Shown here one piece after another: positions 24,701 to 33,570 of a stretch of DNA of 39,732 bases (position 1 is its first letter; every line of letters begins with the position of its first letter). A model generated the notes under the pieces. It was not told where the DNA came from and did not search any database. It worked only from the letters and a program-made list of their open reading frames with translations. Source of the stretch: Flavobacteriales bacterium (GTDB lineage Bacteria > Bacteroidota > Bacteroidia > Flavobacteriales_D > CAJJDF01); assembly GCA_020630395.1 (NCBI GenBank), contig JAHDBM010000020.1, positions 1 through 39,732 on the forward strand, written 5' to 3'. The position numbers and the translations under genes were made by a program.

Positions 24701-25993
24701 ATGAAATACGATCGTATAGACTCCTCGTTATTTATTCATAATAGAAAACAATTTACAACTCAGCTCCAACCTAATTCATTAGCCATTTTTAACTCTAATG
24801 ATATTTTTAGTACTAGTGCTGATAGTACTTTACCTTTTGTACAACACAGAGATATTTTTTATTTAAGTGGAGTTGATCAGGAAGAAAGTATATTGTTATT
24901 ATTTCCTGATTCTTCTAATGAAAACATGAGAGAAATTCTTTTTTTAAAAGAAACTTCAAAAACGATTGCGATTTGGGAGGGAGAAAAATTAACTAAAAAA
25001 GCAGCTTTTGAAACTTCTGGAATTAAAACAGTTTTTTGGTTAGATCAATTCGAAAGAATTCTTGGGCAGTTGATGGTAGAAGCAACACAGGTTTATTTAA
25101 ATGTAAACATTCATACCCGAGCTAATACCGAAATGGAAACTCGTGAAGACCGTTTTATTAAATGGTTTAAAAACAAATTTCCTGCTCATCAATACAATCA
25201 ATCTGCTCCAATACTTCATAGCATTCGAGCAATAAAACATCCTATTGAACTTGAGTTAATGCAAAAAGCTTGTAACATTACAGAAAAAGGAGTTAGAAGA
25301 ATTCTTCCATTTATAAAGCCTGGGGTAATGGAGTATAATATCGAGGCTGAACTCATGCACGAGTTTTTAAATAGTAGATCAAAAGGATTTGCTTATACTC
25401 CTATTGTTGCTTCTGGTAAAAACGCTTGTGTATTACATTACATTGAAAACAATAAAGTATGTAATGATGGTGATGTTATTCTTATGGATTTTGGTGCAGA
25501 ATACGCTAATTATTGTTCAGATCTTACTCGATCTGTTCCAGTTAGCGGTAAATTTACCGAAAGACAAAAAGCAGTTTATAATGCAGTACTTCATGTAAAA
25601 AATGAGGCGACTAAACTGTTAGTTCCTGGTGTAAATTTACATGAATATCATAAAGAAGTTGGACTAATTATGCAAGATCAACTTGTTCAATTAGGGTTAA
25701 TCGATCAAACAGACATCAAAAACCAAGAAGCATCTTGGCCAGCTTATAAAAAATACTTTATGCATGGCACATCACATTTTATTGGACTTGACACACATGA
25801 TGTTGGTCATTGGCATGAACCCATAAAAGAAAATATGGTATTTACAGTAGAACCTGGAATCTATATTCCAGAAGAAAACCTTGGAATTAGATTAGAAGAT
25901 GATGTAGTTGTTCAAAAACAAGGCGTTCCTTTTAACTTAATGAAAAACATTCCTATTGAAGCTGAAGAAATTGAAGAGTTAATGAATAAATAA
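24701..25993 (+). CDS. pepP: Xaa-Pro aminopeptidase (aminopeptidase P, M24B family)
   Basis: The 430-residue protein removes N-terminal residues preceding proline in peptides. Residues ~1-130 are the AMP_N domain (FTTQLQPNSLAIFNSND, VQHRDIFYLSGVDQEESILL). The pita-bread catalytic domain covers ~180-415. The five dimetal ligands can be placed: Asp263 and Asp274 in MDFGAEYANYCSDLTRS, His359 in MHGTSHFIGLDTHDVGH, Glu384 in VEPGIYIPEE and Glu399 in GIRLEDDVVV, with spacing as in characterised PepP enzymes. Two manganese ions are the usual cofactor. There is no signal peptide, so it is cytoplasmic. It heads a run with two small membrane proteins and yraN (gaps of 23, 1 and 6 bases). Confidence 0.95.
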   Translation: MKYDRIDSSLFIHNRKQFTTQLQPNSLAIFNSNDIFSTSADSTLPFVQHRDIFYLSGVDQEESILLLFPDSSNENMREILFLKETSKTIAIWEGEKLTKKAAFETSGIKTVFWLDQFERILGQLMVEATQVYLNVNIHTRANTEMETREDRFIKWFKNKFPAHQYNQSAPILHSIRAIKHPIELELMQKACNITEKGVRRILPFIKPGVMEYNIEAELMHEFLNSRSKGFAYTPIVASGKNACVLHYIENNKVCNDGDVILMDFGAEYANYCSDLTRSVPVSGKFTERQKAVYNAVLHVKNEATKLLVPGVNLHEYHKEVGLIMQDQLVQLGLIDQTDIKNQEASWPAYKKYFMHGTSHFIGLDTHDVGHWHEPIKENMVFTVEPGIYIPEENLGIRLEDDVVVQKQGVPFNLMKNIPIEAEEIEELMNK

Positions 25994-26016
25994 TCAATTA
26001 TGTTTTACGAAATAAT

Positions 26017-26376
26017 TTGTCCTTCATTATCCTTAGCCTTTTTCTTCTTAGCCTTATTTTTGTAAATAAAGGAATCTTAATTTCTGCTATAATTGTAGAT
26101 TTAAGAGGTGGTATTGGCGGTAATGTTTACCCTATATTTGAATACACCATAAAAAATGTAAAATATAACGCTAAGCCTTTTTTTGGTGACTATAAATGGT
26201 CTTATAAACTAGGTAAAACCCAAGAAATAGTTGTGTCAAAAGAAAAGCCTAATAAAATTAGAGTCTTTTCATTGTATGGGCTTTTTTCCTTTTCTATTTT
26301 AAGCTCAATGCTTTCTTTAATTTTTTTTGTGATCTATTTTTACAATAATTGGTTTAATTTAAACTATCTAAGCTAG
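26017..26376 (+). CDS. small DUF3592-like membrane protein
   Basis: This 119-residue product has two membrane segments, ~2-28 (SFIILSLFLLSLIFVNKGIL) and ~88-112 (FSFSILSSMLSLIFFVIYFY). Between them lies a short beta domain (VYPIFEYTIKNVKYNAKPFF, TQEIVVSKEKPNKIRVFSL), which is the plan of DUF3592 proteins; the function of that family is unknown. The only available in-frame start is TTG at 26017. An ATG at 26000 in another frame encodes a similarly hydrophobic 21-residue stretch that ends at 26063, so a frameshift at the N-terminus (real or sequencing error) is possible. It is probably paralogous to the next gene, which has the same layout and begins 2 bases after its stop. Confidence 0.65.
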   Translation: MSFIILSLFLLSLIFVNKGILISAIIVDLRGGIGGNVYPIFEYTIKNVKYNAKPFFGDYKWSYKLGKTQEIVVSKEKPNKIRVFSLYGLFSFSILSSMLSLIFFVIYFYNNWFNLNYLS

Positions 26377-26377
26377 C

Positions 26378-26827
26378 ATGAAAAATCTTGGATTTCTTTC
26401 TAAACTCCTTTTTAATTTTATAGCTCCAATTGTTGGTTTTACTTGTCTTTATTTTGCATTTCCTATTCATAAGTGGGAAGTAAAAAAAATAGATTCTTGG
26501 GAAAAAACTCTTGCTCAAATAACAAAGGTAAAAGATATAGGAGATGATAAATTCCTACCAACCTTTACATATCTAGTTAAAAAAGATACTTTAGATATTG
26601 AATTTTACCCTGCTTCAAGTAAATGGAAAAATAGTACTCACAAAAAAATGCCCATTCTTTATAATCCTAAGAAGCCTTTTAAATTTAATTTATATTCTTT
26701 TGGTGGTCTGTTTTTTCTTAGCACTTTCATGATATGTTTTGGATTAATTTTTACCGCCCTTTTTTTATGGCATATTTGGTTTCACTATTTCTATTTTAAA
26801 AGAAAGTTAAATACAAGAAATTTATAA
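26378..26827 (+). CDS. second DUF3592-like membrane protein
   Basis: The 149-residue protein has one membrane helix at ~10-28 (LLFNFIAPIVGFTCLYFAFP), an extracytoplasmic beta domain with the DUF3592-type pattern (WEKTLAQITKVKDIGDD, FTYLVKKDTLDIEFYPASS, KMPILYNPKKPFKFNLYSF) and a second helix at ~105-130 (GGLFFLSTFMICFGLIFTAL), then a basic tail. The NPxxP-like segment before the second helix (NPKKPFKFNL) parallels KEKPNKIRVF in the preceding protein, supporting a tandem duplication with strong divergence. The function is unknown. It sits between pepP and yraN in one tight run. Confidence 0.75.
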   Translation: MKNLGFLSKLLFNFIAPIVGFTCLYFAFPIHKWEVKKIDSWEKTLAQITKVKDIGDDKFLPTFTYLVKKDTLDIEFYPASSKWKNSTHKKMPILYNPKKPFKFNLYSFGGLFFLSTFMICFGLIFTALFLWHIWFHYFYFKRKLNTRNL

Positions 26828-26833
26828 TAGGGC

Positions 26834-27202
26834 ATGGCTAAACATAACGAACTTGGAGTTGAAGGCGAAAAACTAGCCCAAGGGTTTCTTATAAAAAAAG
26901 GATATACAATAATTGCATCTAATTGGAGACAAAAAAATTTGGAAATCGATATTATTTGCATCCTCAAAAACACGTTATGTTTTGTAGAGGTCAAAACACG
27001 TTCTTCTTCTACTATTTTAGATCCTGTTCTATCAGTTAATACTAAAAAGCAAAAATTAATTATAAAAGCTGCTCATGAATTTTTGTTAAAAAACGAACGG
27101 TTTTCTACTAAACATGTGCAATTTGACATTGTGTCAATTGTTTTTAAATCAAACAATTACGACATTAAGCATATTGAAGATGCTTACTATCCTACTGTTT
27201 AA
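26834..27202 (+). CDS. yraN: YraN family (UPF0102) endonuclease-like protein
   Basis: The 122-residue protein matches YraN over its whole length. The restriction-endonuclease-like motifs are in place: GEKLA with Glu12 in helix 1, LEIDII with Asp39, and FVEVKTR with Glu52 and Lys54 (the E-x-K of the nuclease core). The later segment VNTKKQKLIIKAAHEFLL is the conserved helix and VQFDIVSI the following strand. A nuclease role in recombination or repair is predicted from the fold; it is not well proven. Cytoplasmic. It is the last gene of the pepP run, 6 bases after the DUF3592-like gene. Confidence 0.94.
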   Translation: MAKHNELGVEGEKLAQGFLIKKGYTIIASNWRQKNLEIDIICILKNTLCFVEVKTRSSSTILDPVLSVNTKKQKLIIKAAHEFLLKNERFSTKHVQFDIVSIVFKSNNYDIKHIEDAYYPTV

Positions 27203-27256
27203 TTTTTTTAATTTACTCAATTTGTTAACTTAATGTTATTAAAAATTAAAGCAACC

Positions 27257-27286
27257 TTGTTTATAACTTAAGCGTATTTATTAATG
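27257..27286 (+). promoter_or_regulatory. putative promoter for the giant T9SS protein operon
   Basis: TTG (27257-27259) is followed after 19 bases by TATTAATG (27279-27286), the expected spacing with a -7 box matching four of six consensus positions. The GTG start at 27311 would be preceded by a leader of about 15-20 bases. The surrounding 108-base gap holds no obvious hairpin terminator for yraN. Confidence 0.3.
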
Positions 27287-27310
27287 ACGCCCTAAAATCA
27301 ACATTCTCGA

Positions 27311-30300
27311 GTGAAAAAATTATTAACATATAGTATATTATTTTTCATTTTGTTTTTAACAAAAGAATTTCATGCTACACATGTTGCTGCCTCAGAAATG
27401 ACATATAGATCTAGGGTATTAAATTTAGTGTCTTTTGGTGGATTACCATTTCAACAGAATGATTCTGTATATGTTGAATTTACATTTACACTTAAGGTAT
27501 ATAGAGACTGTAGAGGAGTTGCCCTTGATCCAAACTACAATATTTATTATGACTATGGAGCAATTAGTAACTCTATTGTTCCTCCTGGAACCAGTGGACC
27601 TCTTCCTGGAGCACCTACTCCAAATGGTCATCCTAATTATTATTATTTTAACACTCCCGCAGATAATAGTATTTTTGTCCAAAGAACCAGCATTACAGAG
27701 GTTCCTCTTTCTTGTAGTTCATTACAAACAGAATGTACTACTGGTGGTATAATTGGTTATGAAGAACATGTATATGTTGGTACTGATACAATAGCTTTTT
27801 TTGTTTCTAACCATAGTGCAAATTCAAATTTTCCAGTGCCTACCATATTTCCCATACAAAACCACTCGAATGTTATTCGCTTTTATTTTGATGAATACGC
27901 TAGAAACAATGCCATTAATAATTTAAATGGGCCAGGAGGCAGAAGTTTATACAACCAATCATTAGTACATGTAGATAGATTAATAATAGAAGAAGCTAAT
28001 TATCTTGTTGATACCAACAGCAGTCCTAGAGTTAATCAACCCCCAATTTTTTATGGTTGTGTAAACGAACCCATTAATTTTAACAACATAACCATTGATC
28101 CAGATAATGATAGTATTGCATTTAGACTCATAACTCCTTTAGAGTCTAATGGCGCACCTCTTGGAAATCCTGGAGGTGAACCTTTTAGTATTCCTTTTAA
28201 CCCCCCTGCAGGTAATAGTTATTTAGATCCATTTAACTCTCTTCCTTTTACTTTGAACAATAGCACTGGACAATTGACATTTACACCTGGAGCAACTGGA
28301 CAATATGTTTTTGCAATTCTTATCACTGAGTATTCTCGAAATAGATTAACGGGTAATGCCTTTGCTGTAAAATCTACAGAAATGCGAGACTACCAGTTTG
28401 TTATACAAAATTGTGCGGGACCAGGACCCAATGCCACAGGACCTGACTTTGATACTACCACTTATAATTATTATGCTTGCTACAATGAGCCTTTTTGTTT
28501 TGATGTACTAGGAGTTGGTGATGGTGTAGACACTAATTTTCTAACCTACAATAATGAAATTGACACCTCCTCATCTCCCTTAAATTCCTTTACAGTTATT
28601 AGGCAAGATGCTGATAGTACAATTGTAAGGTTTTGTTGGGACCCAGGAACATTTGTTGGAACAAGAAACTTCACCATCACAAGTGCTCTAGATGTTTGTC
28701 CTTACAGGCTTATAGGAACATATAACTATAACATAATAATTGATACAAATTATTTGCCAATATGCCAAGATACTATTGTTTATTTAGACTCAAATGGGCA
28801 GGTTGTAATTGATAGCAGTTTTGTTTGGGACACAACAGTATTTAACCCTTGTCCTGTTGCTAGTTTGGTTATAGATAGAGATACCTTTTTATGTGCCGAC
28901 ATTGGAAATAATGTGGTTAATGTTACGGTTACCTATTCAAATGGAATTACTCGTACTTGCCAAGCAAATGTTTTAGTTGTAGATACCATTCATCCTAATA
29001 TTTCTTGTAATAGTCCTACGTTATATTTAGGCGCAACTGGTCAATTAATTATAGATACTACAGGTTTGGTTAACTCCGTTTATGATAACTGCGGTATAGA
29101 TTCTGTTTGGCTAAACTCAAATGACACCTTATTAGATTGTTTAGATACGGGTGTTTATAATGCTACACTATATGTAAGAGATGCAACTGGATTTATGGAT
29201 AGTTGTACAGCTTCTTTAACCGTTTTAGATACCATTGCACCAACAATAAATTGTTTGCCTGCCACTCTTTATTTAGATGCGAATGGTAACCTAGTGATTG
29301 ATACCACTGGTTTAATTTCATCAACTAGTGATAATTGTTCCGTAGATTCAGTTTGGATAAATGCTAACGACACCTCTTTTAGTTGTGTTGATACTGGTAT
29401 ATATAATGCCACAATATACGTAATGGATGGATCAGGAAATATTGATTCTTGTGTGTCTCAATTAACTATTTTAGATACAGTCTCTCCTTTTATTAACTGC
29501 CAACCAGCTAATCTTTATCTAGATCCATTTGGAGTTTTAATTGTAGACACTACAGGCTTAATTAGTGGTTTTGGTGATAATTGCGGAGTAGATTCTGTTT
29601 GGATAAATTCTAATGACACCTTGTTTGGATGTGTTGACACAGGTATTTACAATGCTACTATATATGTTAGAGATGCTTCTGGTAACATGGATTCTTGTAT
29701 GTCCCAGCTTACCATAATAGATTCTGTTAGACCAGTAGTTATTTGTAGAGATACAACTATTTATTTAGATGCTACAGGAAATTTTACAATAGATAGTAGT
29801 TATATTAACAATGGTAGTAATGATGCATGTGGAATTCAAAACATTACATTAAGTAGATATACATTTAACTGTATAGATACGGGATTGAATGCTGTTACCA
29901 TGTACGTTAGAGATGTAAATGGTAATATTGATTCTTGTTTTGCAACAGTAACTGTATTAGACACTATTCACCCATCTATCACCTGTCAATCTGCTACGCT
30001 TTACCTTGATAACAATGGTAATTTAGTTATTGATACTACAGGATTAATAGCCTCTGTAAGTGATAATTGTGGAGTAGATTCTGTTTGGTTAAACTCTAAT
30101 GATACTTCTTTTGGATGTGTAGATACTGGTATATATAATGCCACTATATATGTTATGGATCCATCAGGCAATATGGATTCTTGTGTATCTCAACTTACCA
30201 TTTTAGATACTATTGCTCCATACATTAACTGTCAACCTGCTACTTTATATCTAGACCCTCTTGGAGTATTAATAGTCGATACAACTGGTTTAATTAGTGG

Positions 30301-33300
30301 TTTTGGTGATAATTGTGGAGTAGATTCAGTATGGATAAATGCTAATGACACCTTATTTGGATGTGCAGATACTGGATTATACAATGCAACTATTTATGTT
30401 CAGGATGCAGCAGGAAATATCGACTCTTGTATATCAACCTTAACCATAGTGGATTCTGTTAGACCTAATGTAATATGTAAAGATACAACTGTATACTTAG
30501 ATGTTACTGGTATGTATACCATAGACAGTAGTTATATTGATAATGGAAGTAGTGATGCTTGTGGGATTCAAAGAATAACATTAAGTCGATACACTTTTAC
30601 TTGTGCCGACACTGGTGTTAATGGAGTAATCATGTACGTAACTGATGTTAATGGAAATATTGATTCTTGTTCAGCAAATGTTACGGTTATCGATACTATA
30701 GGGCCATTAGCACTATGCCAAGACACAACAATATACCTAGATGCTTTAGGTCAATATGTAATTGACAGTAGCTACATTGATAATGGAAGTAATGATGCAT
30801 GTGGTCTTTTTATAATAAGTCAAGATGTGTTTGATTGTACTCATGTAGGACCTAATAATGTTAGACTTTGGGTTTATGATGGAAATAACAATGTTGATAG
30901 TTGTGATGCTATTGTAACAGTTTTAGACACAATAAATCCAATAGCTATTTGCCAAGATTCTGCTGTATATCTTGATTCTACAGGACAAATTATTATTGAT
31001 AGTAGCTTTATAAACAATGGTAGTAATGATGCATGTGGGATTGCAACCATTACACTTAGTAGAGATACGTTTAATTGTATTGATACTGGGGCTAATATCG
31101 TTACCATGTATGTTACTGATGTAAATGGCAATGTCGATTCTTGCTTTGCTACAATAACGATAAGAGACTCTATTTTTCCTCCTGCCAATGCAGGAATTGA
31201 CGATAGTTTATGTGCACAATATACTTATGGTTTGGGTGCAAATACTCCTCCTGGTACATTTATAGGTACTTGGACTGTTATTACAGCTCCTAATGTTCCT
31301 GTTTTCACCAATGTAAATGATCCTAACGCAACTATTAGTAATTTAATTGAAGGAACATATGAATTAGAGTGGATGGTTACCAATGGTGTTGGTTGTAATG
31401 AAGTAAGAGACACTATGAACTTGTTCATATATGATATGCCTATTGCAAATGCAGGTGTTGACACCAGTTTATGTAACATATTCTCTTTAGGGCTTTATGC
31501 AAATACACCTGCAGGTTCTGCAACCGGTATTTGGACAGATATTACTCCTGCTCCTGCTCCATCAGTACCTTTCTTCACTAACCCTAATAACCCTAATACT
31601 GTAGTTTCAAACTTAGACGAAGGATCTTATACATTTGTTTGGACTGCTAGCAATGGAAATTGTGCCTCTGTGTCAGATACTATGCAAGTTCATATTTATG
31701 AGCCGCCTATTGCTTTTGCTGGGGCAGATCAAATGCAATGTGGAAGGCAAGATGCTTTATTTACGGCAACAGCTCCAGTTGGTACTTCAACAGGTATGTG
31801 GAGTTTAGACCCTGCTGCTCCAAACCCTAATGTACCTACAATAACTACTCCTGCTAGCCGTGTAACTACTGTTACCAACCTTATAGAAGGAACTTATACA
31901 TTTGTTTGGACTGTTAGCAATGGAGTATGTCCTGATGATACAGATACTTTAATCCTTGATGTATATGATTCGGTAAGTTCAAATGCAGGTGTTGATACAA
32001 ATTTATGTGCTGTATATAATTATCAACTTAATGGTAATCCTCCCCCTGGAAGAGCAACTGGTTTTTGGTTCCCTGATCCATCATCAACTCAACCAAGCAC
32101 CCCAATTTTTGTAGATTCCTCAGTCTATAACACAACTGTTTCTGGGTTAGTTGAAGGTACTTATACGTTACTTTGGATTGTACAAAATGGAGTATGTCCT
32201 AATGCCATTGATACCATGAGAATTCATGTTTGGGATGACCCTATTACTAATGCCGGAATAGATTCTAGTTTATGTGCAATATATAGTATTGATATGTGGG
32301 CAACTCCTATAACTGGTACCTCACAAGGATCATGGGCCTTAGATCCTACTGCTAATAATCCAAATATTCCAGTAATAGTAAACCCTAGTCAGTATAATAC
32401 ACGAGTTAATGGCTTAATTGAAGGAACTTATACATTTGTATGGCATGTAACAAATGGACCTTGTTATAACTATTATGACACAGTTATAATAACTGTTTAC
32501 GACCAACCTGCTGCCATAGTCGGTCCAGATCAAAATTTATGTGATCAATTATCAACTGTAATAGCAGCAGTTCCTTTAACCGGGACTTCTACTGGTACAT
32601 GGTATTTGGCAAATGCAACACCAAATAACCCTACTTTTAACCCTGCTACACCCACAACTACTGTAAGTAATATGCAAGAAGCAGGTACTTATACATTCTA
32701 TTTTGAAGCAGTAAATGGTACATGTCCTGTATCTAGAGACACAATTATAATCAATAATTATCCTGTTCCTAGGGTTGGTTTTACTCAAGATACAACCGAA
32801 ATTTGTCAAAATGATTGTATACAATTTACCGATACTTCTAGCATACATCCTTCGGGGGCTATAACTAACTATTATTGGACTGCTGGAAACCAAGGATCTA
32901 ATCTACAAAATCCGTTATTTTGTTTTCCTAATCCAGGAAGCATTGATGTTCAATTAATTGTTGAATCAGACCAAGGTTGTAGAGATACCATAACTAAAAA
33001 TAATTTAGTAACGGTATACACTATTCCAATTGCAGGGTTTAATGCTTTCTTAATTGATGATGAAGAAACAAGCACAAAAATTCAAATTCAAGATCAATCT
33101 AGCTTTGCAAACCAATACTGGTATGATTTTGGTGACGGAGACTCATCACTTATTCAAAACCCTCAGCATACTTATTATGACTCTGGCTTTTATGATATAA
33201 CGCAAATTGTACGTAACAGCTTTGGTTGTGCAGATACATTAGTTAAAACGGTATATGTTCATATTCTTACTGTATATGTTCCCAATACTTTTACTCCTGA

Positions 33301-33547
33301 TGGAGATGGAAAAAATGAAGGTTTTGTGCCTGTTGTGAATGGAGATGATCCAGATGAATATTTATTTAGGGTATTTAACAGGTGGGGAGAGCTACTTTTC
33401 CAAACTCAAATTAAAGAAGACCCTTGGGATGGTACATTTAAGGGAGAACCTAGTAAAACTGACACTTATGTTTGGACGTTAAAAACTAAATATAAAGATG
33501 GAGACCGTAAGTTTGAATATAGAGGACATGTTAATCTATTGAGGTAA
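27311..33547 (+). CDS. giant T9SS type B surface protein with HYR-like, Ig-like and PKD repeats
   Basis: The 2078-residue product starts at GTG, chosen because it begins the signal peptide (KKLLTYSILFFILFLTKEFH). Residues ~22-370 form the N-terminal beta region common in such proteins (THVAASEMTYRSRV, TLKVYRDCRGVALDPNYNI). Ten HYR-like repeats of ~81 residues follow (~482-1290), each with a C-x-x-x-x-x-YLD start and a DSC near the end, then six Ig-like repeats (~1291-1817) opening with an AGVDTSLC motif. Two PKD-type domains (~1818-1985; WYDFGDGDSSLIQNPQHTYY) precede the gliding-motility-associated C-terminal domain (~1987-2078; VYVPNTFTPDGDGKNEGF, FNRWGELLF, YRGHVNLLR), the type B T9SS signal. 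It is probably a long surface adhesin. Co-transcription with the next, paralogous gene (23-base gap) is likely. Confidence 0.94.
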   Translation: MKKLLTYSILFFILFLTKEFHATHVAASEMTYRSRVLNLVSFGGLPFQQNDSVYVEFTFTLKVYRDCRGVALDPNYNIYYDYGAISNSIVPPGTSGPLPGAPTPNGHPNYYYFNTPADNSIFVQRTSITEVPLSCSSLQTECTTGGIIGYEEHVYVGTDTIAFFVSNHSANSNFPVPTIFPIQNHSNVIRFYFDEYARNNAINNLNGPGGRSLYNQSLVHVDRLIIEEANYLVDTNSSPRVNQPPIFYGCVNEPINFNNITIDPDNDSIAFRLITPLESNGAPLGNPGGEPFSIPFNPPAGNSYLDPFNSLPFTLNNSTGQLTFTPGATGQYVFAILITEYSRNRLTGNAFAVKSTEMRDYQFVIQNCAGPGPNATGPDFDTTTYNYYACYNEPFCFDVLGVGDGVDTNFLTYNNEIDTSSSPLNSFTVIRQDADSTIVRFCWDPGTFVGTRNFTITSALDVCPYRLIGTYNYNIIIDTNYLPICQDTIVYLDSNGQVVIDSSFVWDTTVFNPCPVASLVIDRDTFLCADIGNNVVNVTVTYSNGITRTCQANVLVVDTIHPNISCNSPTLYLGATGQLIIDTTGLVNSVYDNCGIDSVWLNSNDTLLDCLDTGVYNATLYVRDATGFMDSCTASLTVLDTIAPTINCLPATLYLDANGNLVIDTTGLISSTSDNCSVDSVWINANDTSFSCVDTGIYNATIYVMDGSGNIDSCVSQLTILDTVSPFINCQPANLYLDPFGVLIVDTTGLISGFGDNCGVDSVWINSNDTLFGCVDTGIYNATIYVRDASGNMDSCMSQLTIIDSVRPVVICRDTTIYLDATGNFTIDSSYINNGSNDACGIQNITLSRYTFNCIDTGLNAVTMYVRDVNGNIDSCFATVTVLDTIHPSITCQSATLYLDNNGNLVIDTTGLIASVSDNCGVDSVWLNSNDTSFGCVDTGIYNATIYVMDPSGNMDSCVSQLTILDTIAPYINCQPATLYLDPLGVLIVDTTGLISGFGDNCGVDSVWINANDTLFGCADTGLYNATIYVQDAAGNIDSCISTLTIVDSVRPNVICKDTTVYLDVTGMYTIDSSYIDNGSSDACGIQRITLSRYTFTCADTGVNGVIMYVTDVNGNIDSCSANVTVIDTIGPLALCQDTTIYLDALGQYVIDSSYIDNGSNDACGLFIISQDVFDCTHVGPNNVRLWVYDGNNNVDSCDAIVTVLDTINPIAICQDSAVYLDSTGQIIIDSSFINNGSNDACGIATITLSRDTFNCIDTGANIVTMYVTDVNGNVDSCFATITIRDSIFPPANAGIDDSLCAQYTYGLGANTPPGTFIGTWTVITAPNVPVFTNVNDPNATISNLIEGTYELEWMVTNGVGCNEVRDTMNLFIYDMPIANAGVDTSLCNIFSLGLYANTPAGSATGIWTDITPAPAPSVPFFTNPNNPNTVVSNLDEGSYTFVWTASNGNCASVSDTMQVHIYEPPIAFAGADQMQCGRQDALFTATAPVGTSTGMWSLDPAAPNPNVPTITTPASRVTTVTNLIEGTYTFVWTVSNGVCPDDTDTLILDVYDSVSSNAGVDTNLCAVYNYQLNGNPPPGRATGFWFPDPSSTQPSTPIFVDSSVYNTTVSGLVEGTYTLLWIVQNGVCPNAIDTMRIHVWDDPITNAGIDSSLCAIYSIDMWATPITGTSQGSWALDPTANNPNIPVIVNPSQYNTRVNGLIEGTYTFVWHVTNGPCYNYYDTVIITVYDQPAAIVGPDQNLCDQLSTVIAAVPLTGTSTGTWYLANATPNNPTFNPATPTTTVSNMQEAGTYTFYFEAVNGTCPVSRDTIIINNYPVPRVGFTQDTTEICQNDCIQFTDTSSIHPSGAITNYYWTAGNQGSNLQNPLFCFPNPGSIDVQLIVESDQGCRDTITKNNLVTVYTIPIAGFNAFLIDDEETSTKIQIQDQSSFANQYWYDFGDGDSSLIQNPQHTYYDSGFYDITQIVRNSFGCADTLVKTVYVHILTVYVPNTFTPDGDGKNEGFVPVVNGDDPDEYLFRVFNRWGELLFQTQIKEDPWDGTFKGEPSKTDTYVWTLKTKYKDGDRKFEYRGHVNLLR
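28758..31182 (+). repeat. array of ten HYR-like repeats
   Basis: Ten in-frame units of about 240-244 bases begin near 28758, 29005, 29246, 29492, 29738, 29978, 30224, 30470, 30710 and 30946. Two sequence types occur: one with IDTTGL and DNCGVDSVW, the other with IDSSYI and NGSNDACGI. Each has about three conserved cysteines. In the first and ninth units some positions deviate. Confidence 0.88.
29246..30709 (+). repeat. tandem duplication of a 732-base, three-unit block
   Basis: 29246-29977 and 29978-30709 are both exactly 732 bases (244 codons). They carry the same order of three HYR-like subtypes and pairwise much higher similarity between corresponding units (3 with 6, 4 with 7, 5 with 8) than between adjacent ones, for example DTTGLISGFGDNCGVDSVWI occurs in units 4 and 7. 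Confidence 0.85.
31183..32760 (+). repeat. array of six Ig-like repeats
   Basis: Six units of about 85-90 codons start near 31183, 31438, 31705, 31975, 32241 and 32508. Each opens with (N)AG.D..LC, has a G.W or GTW strand in the middle and closes with an EGTYTFVW-like strand and a cysteine. The last unit has the variant EAGTYTFYFE that leads into the PKD region. Confidence 0.85.
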
Positions 33548-33570
33548 AATGTTTTAAGTAAGTTAACGTA

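Noticed and set aside
27203-27310. Rho-independent terminator after yraN
   Set aside because: The gap is AT-rich with T-runs but has no GC-containing hairpin, so I do not annotate one.
28758-32760. CRISPR-like or minisatellite array
   Set aside because: The repeats are in frame, protein-level, about 240-270 bases long and diverged at the nucleotide level; they encode HYR-like and Ig-like domains of one protein.
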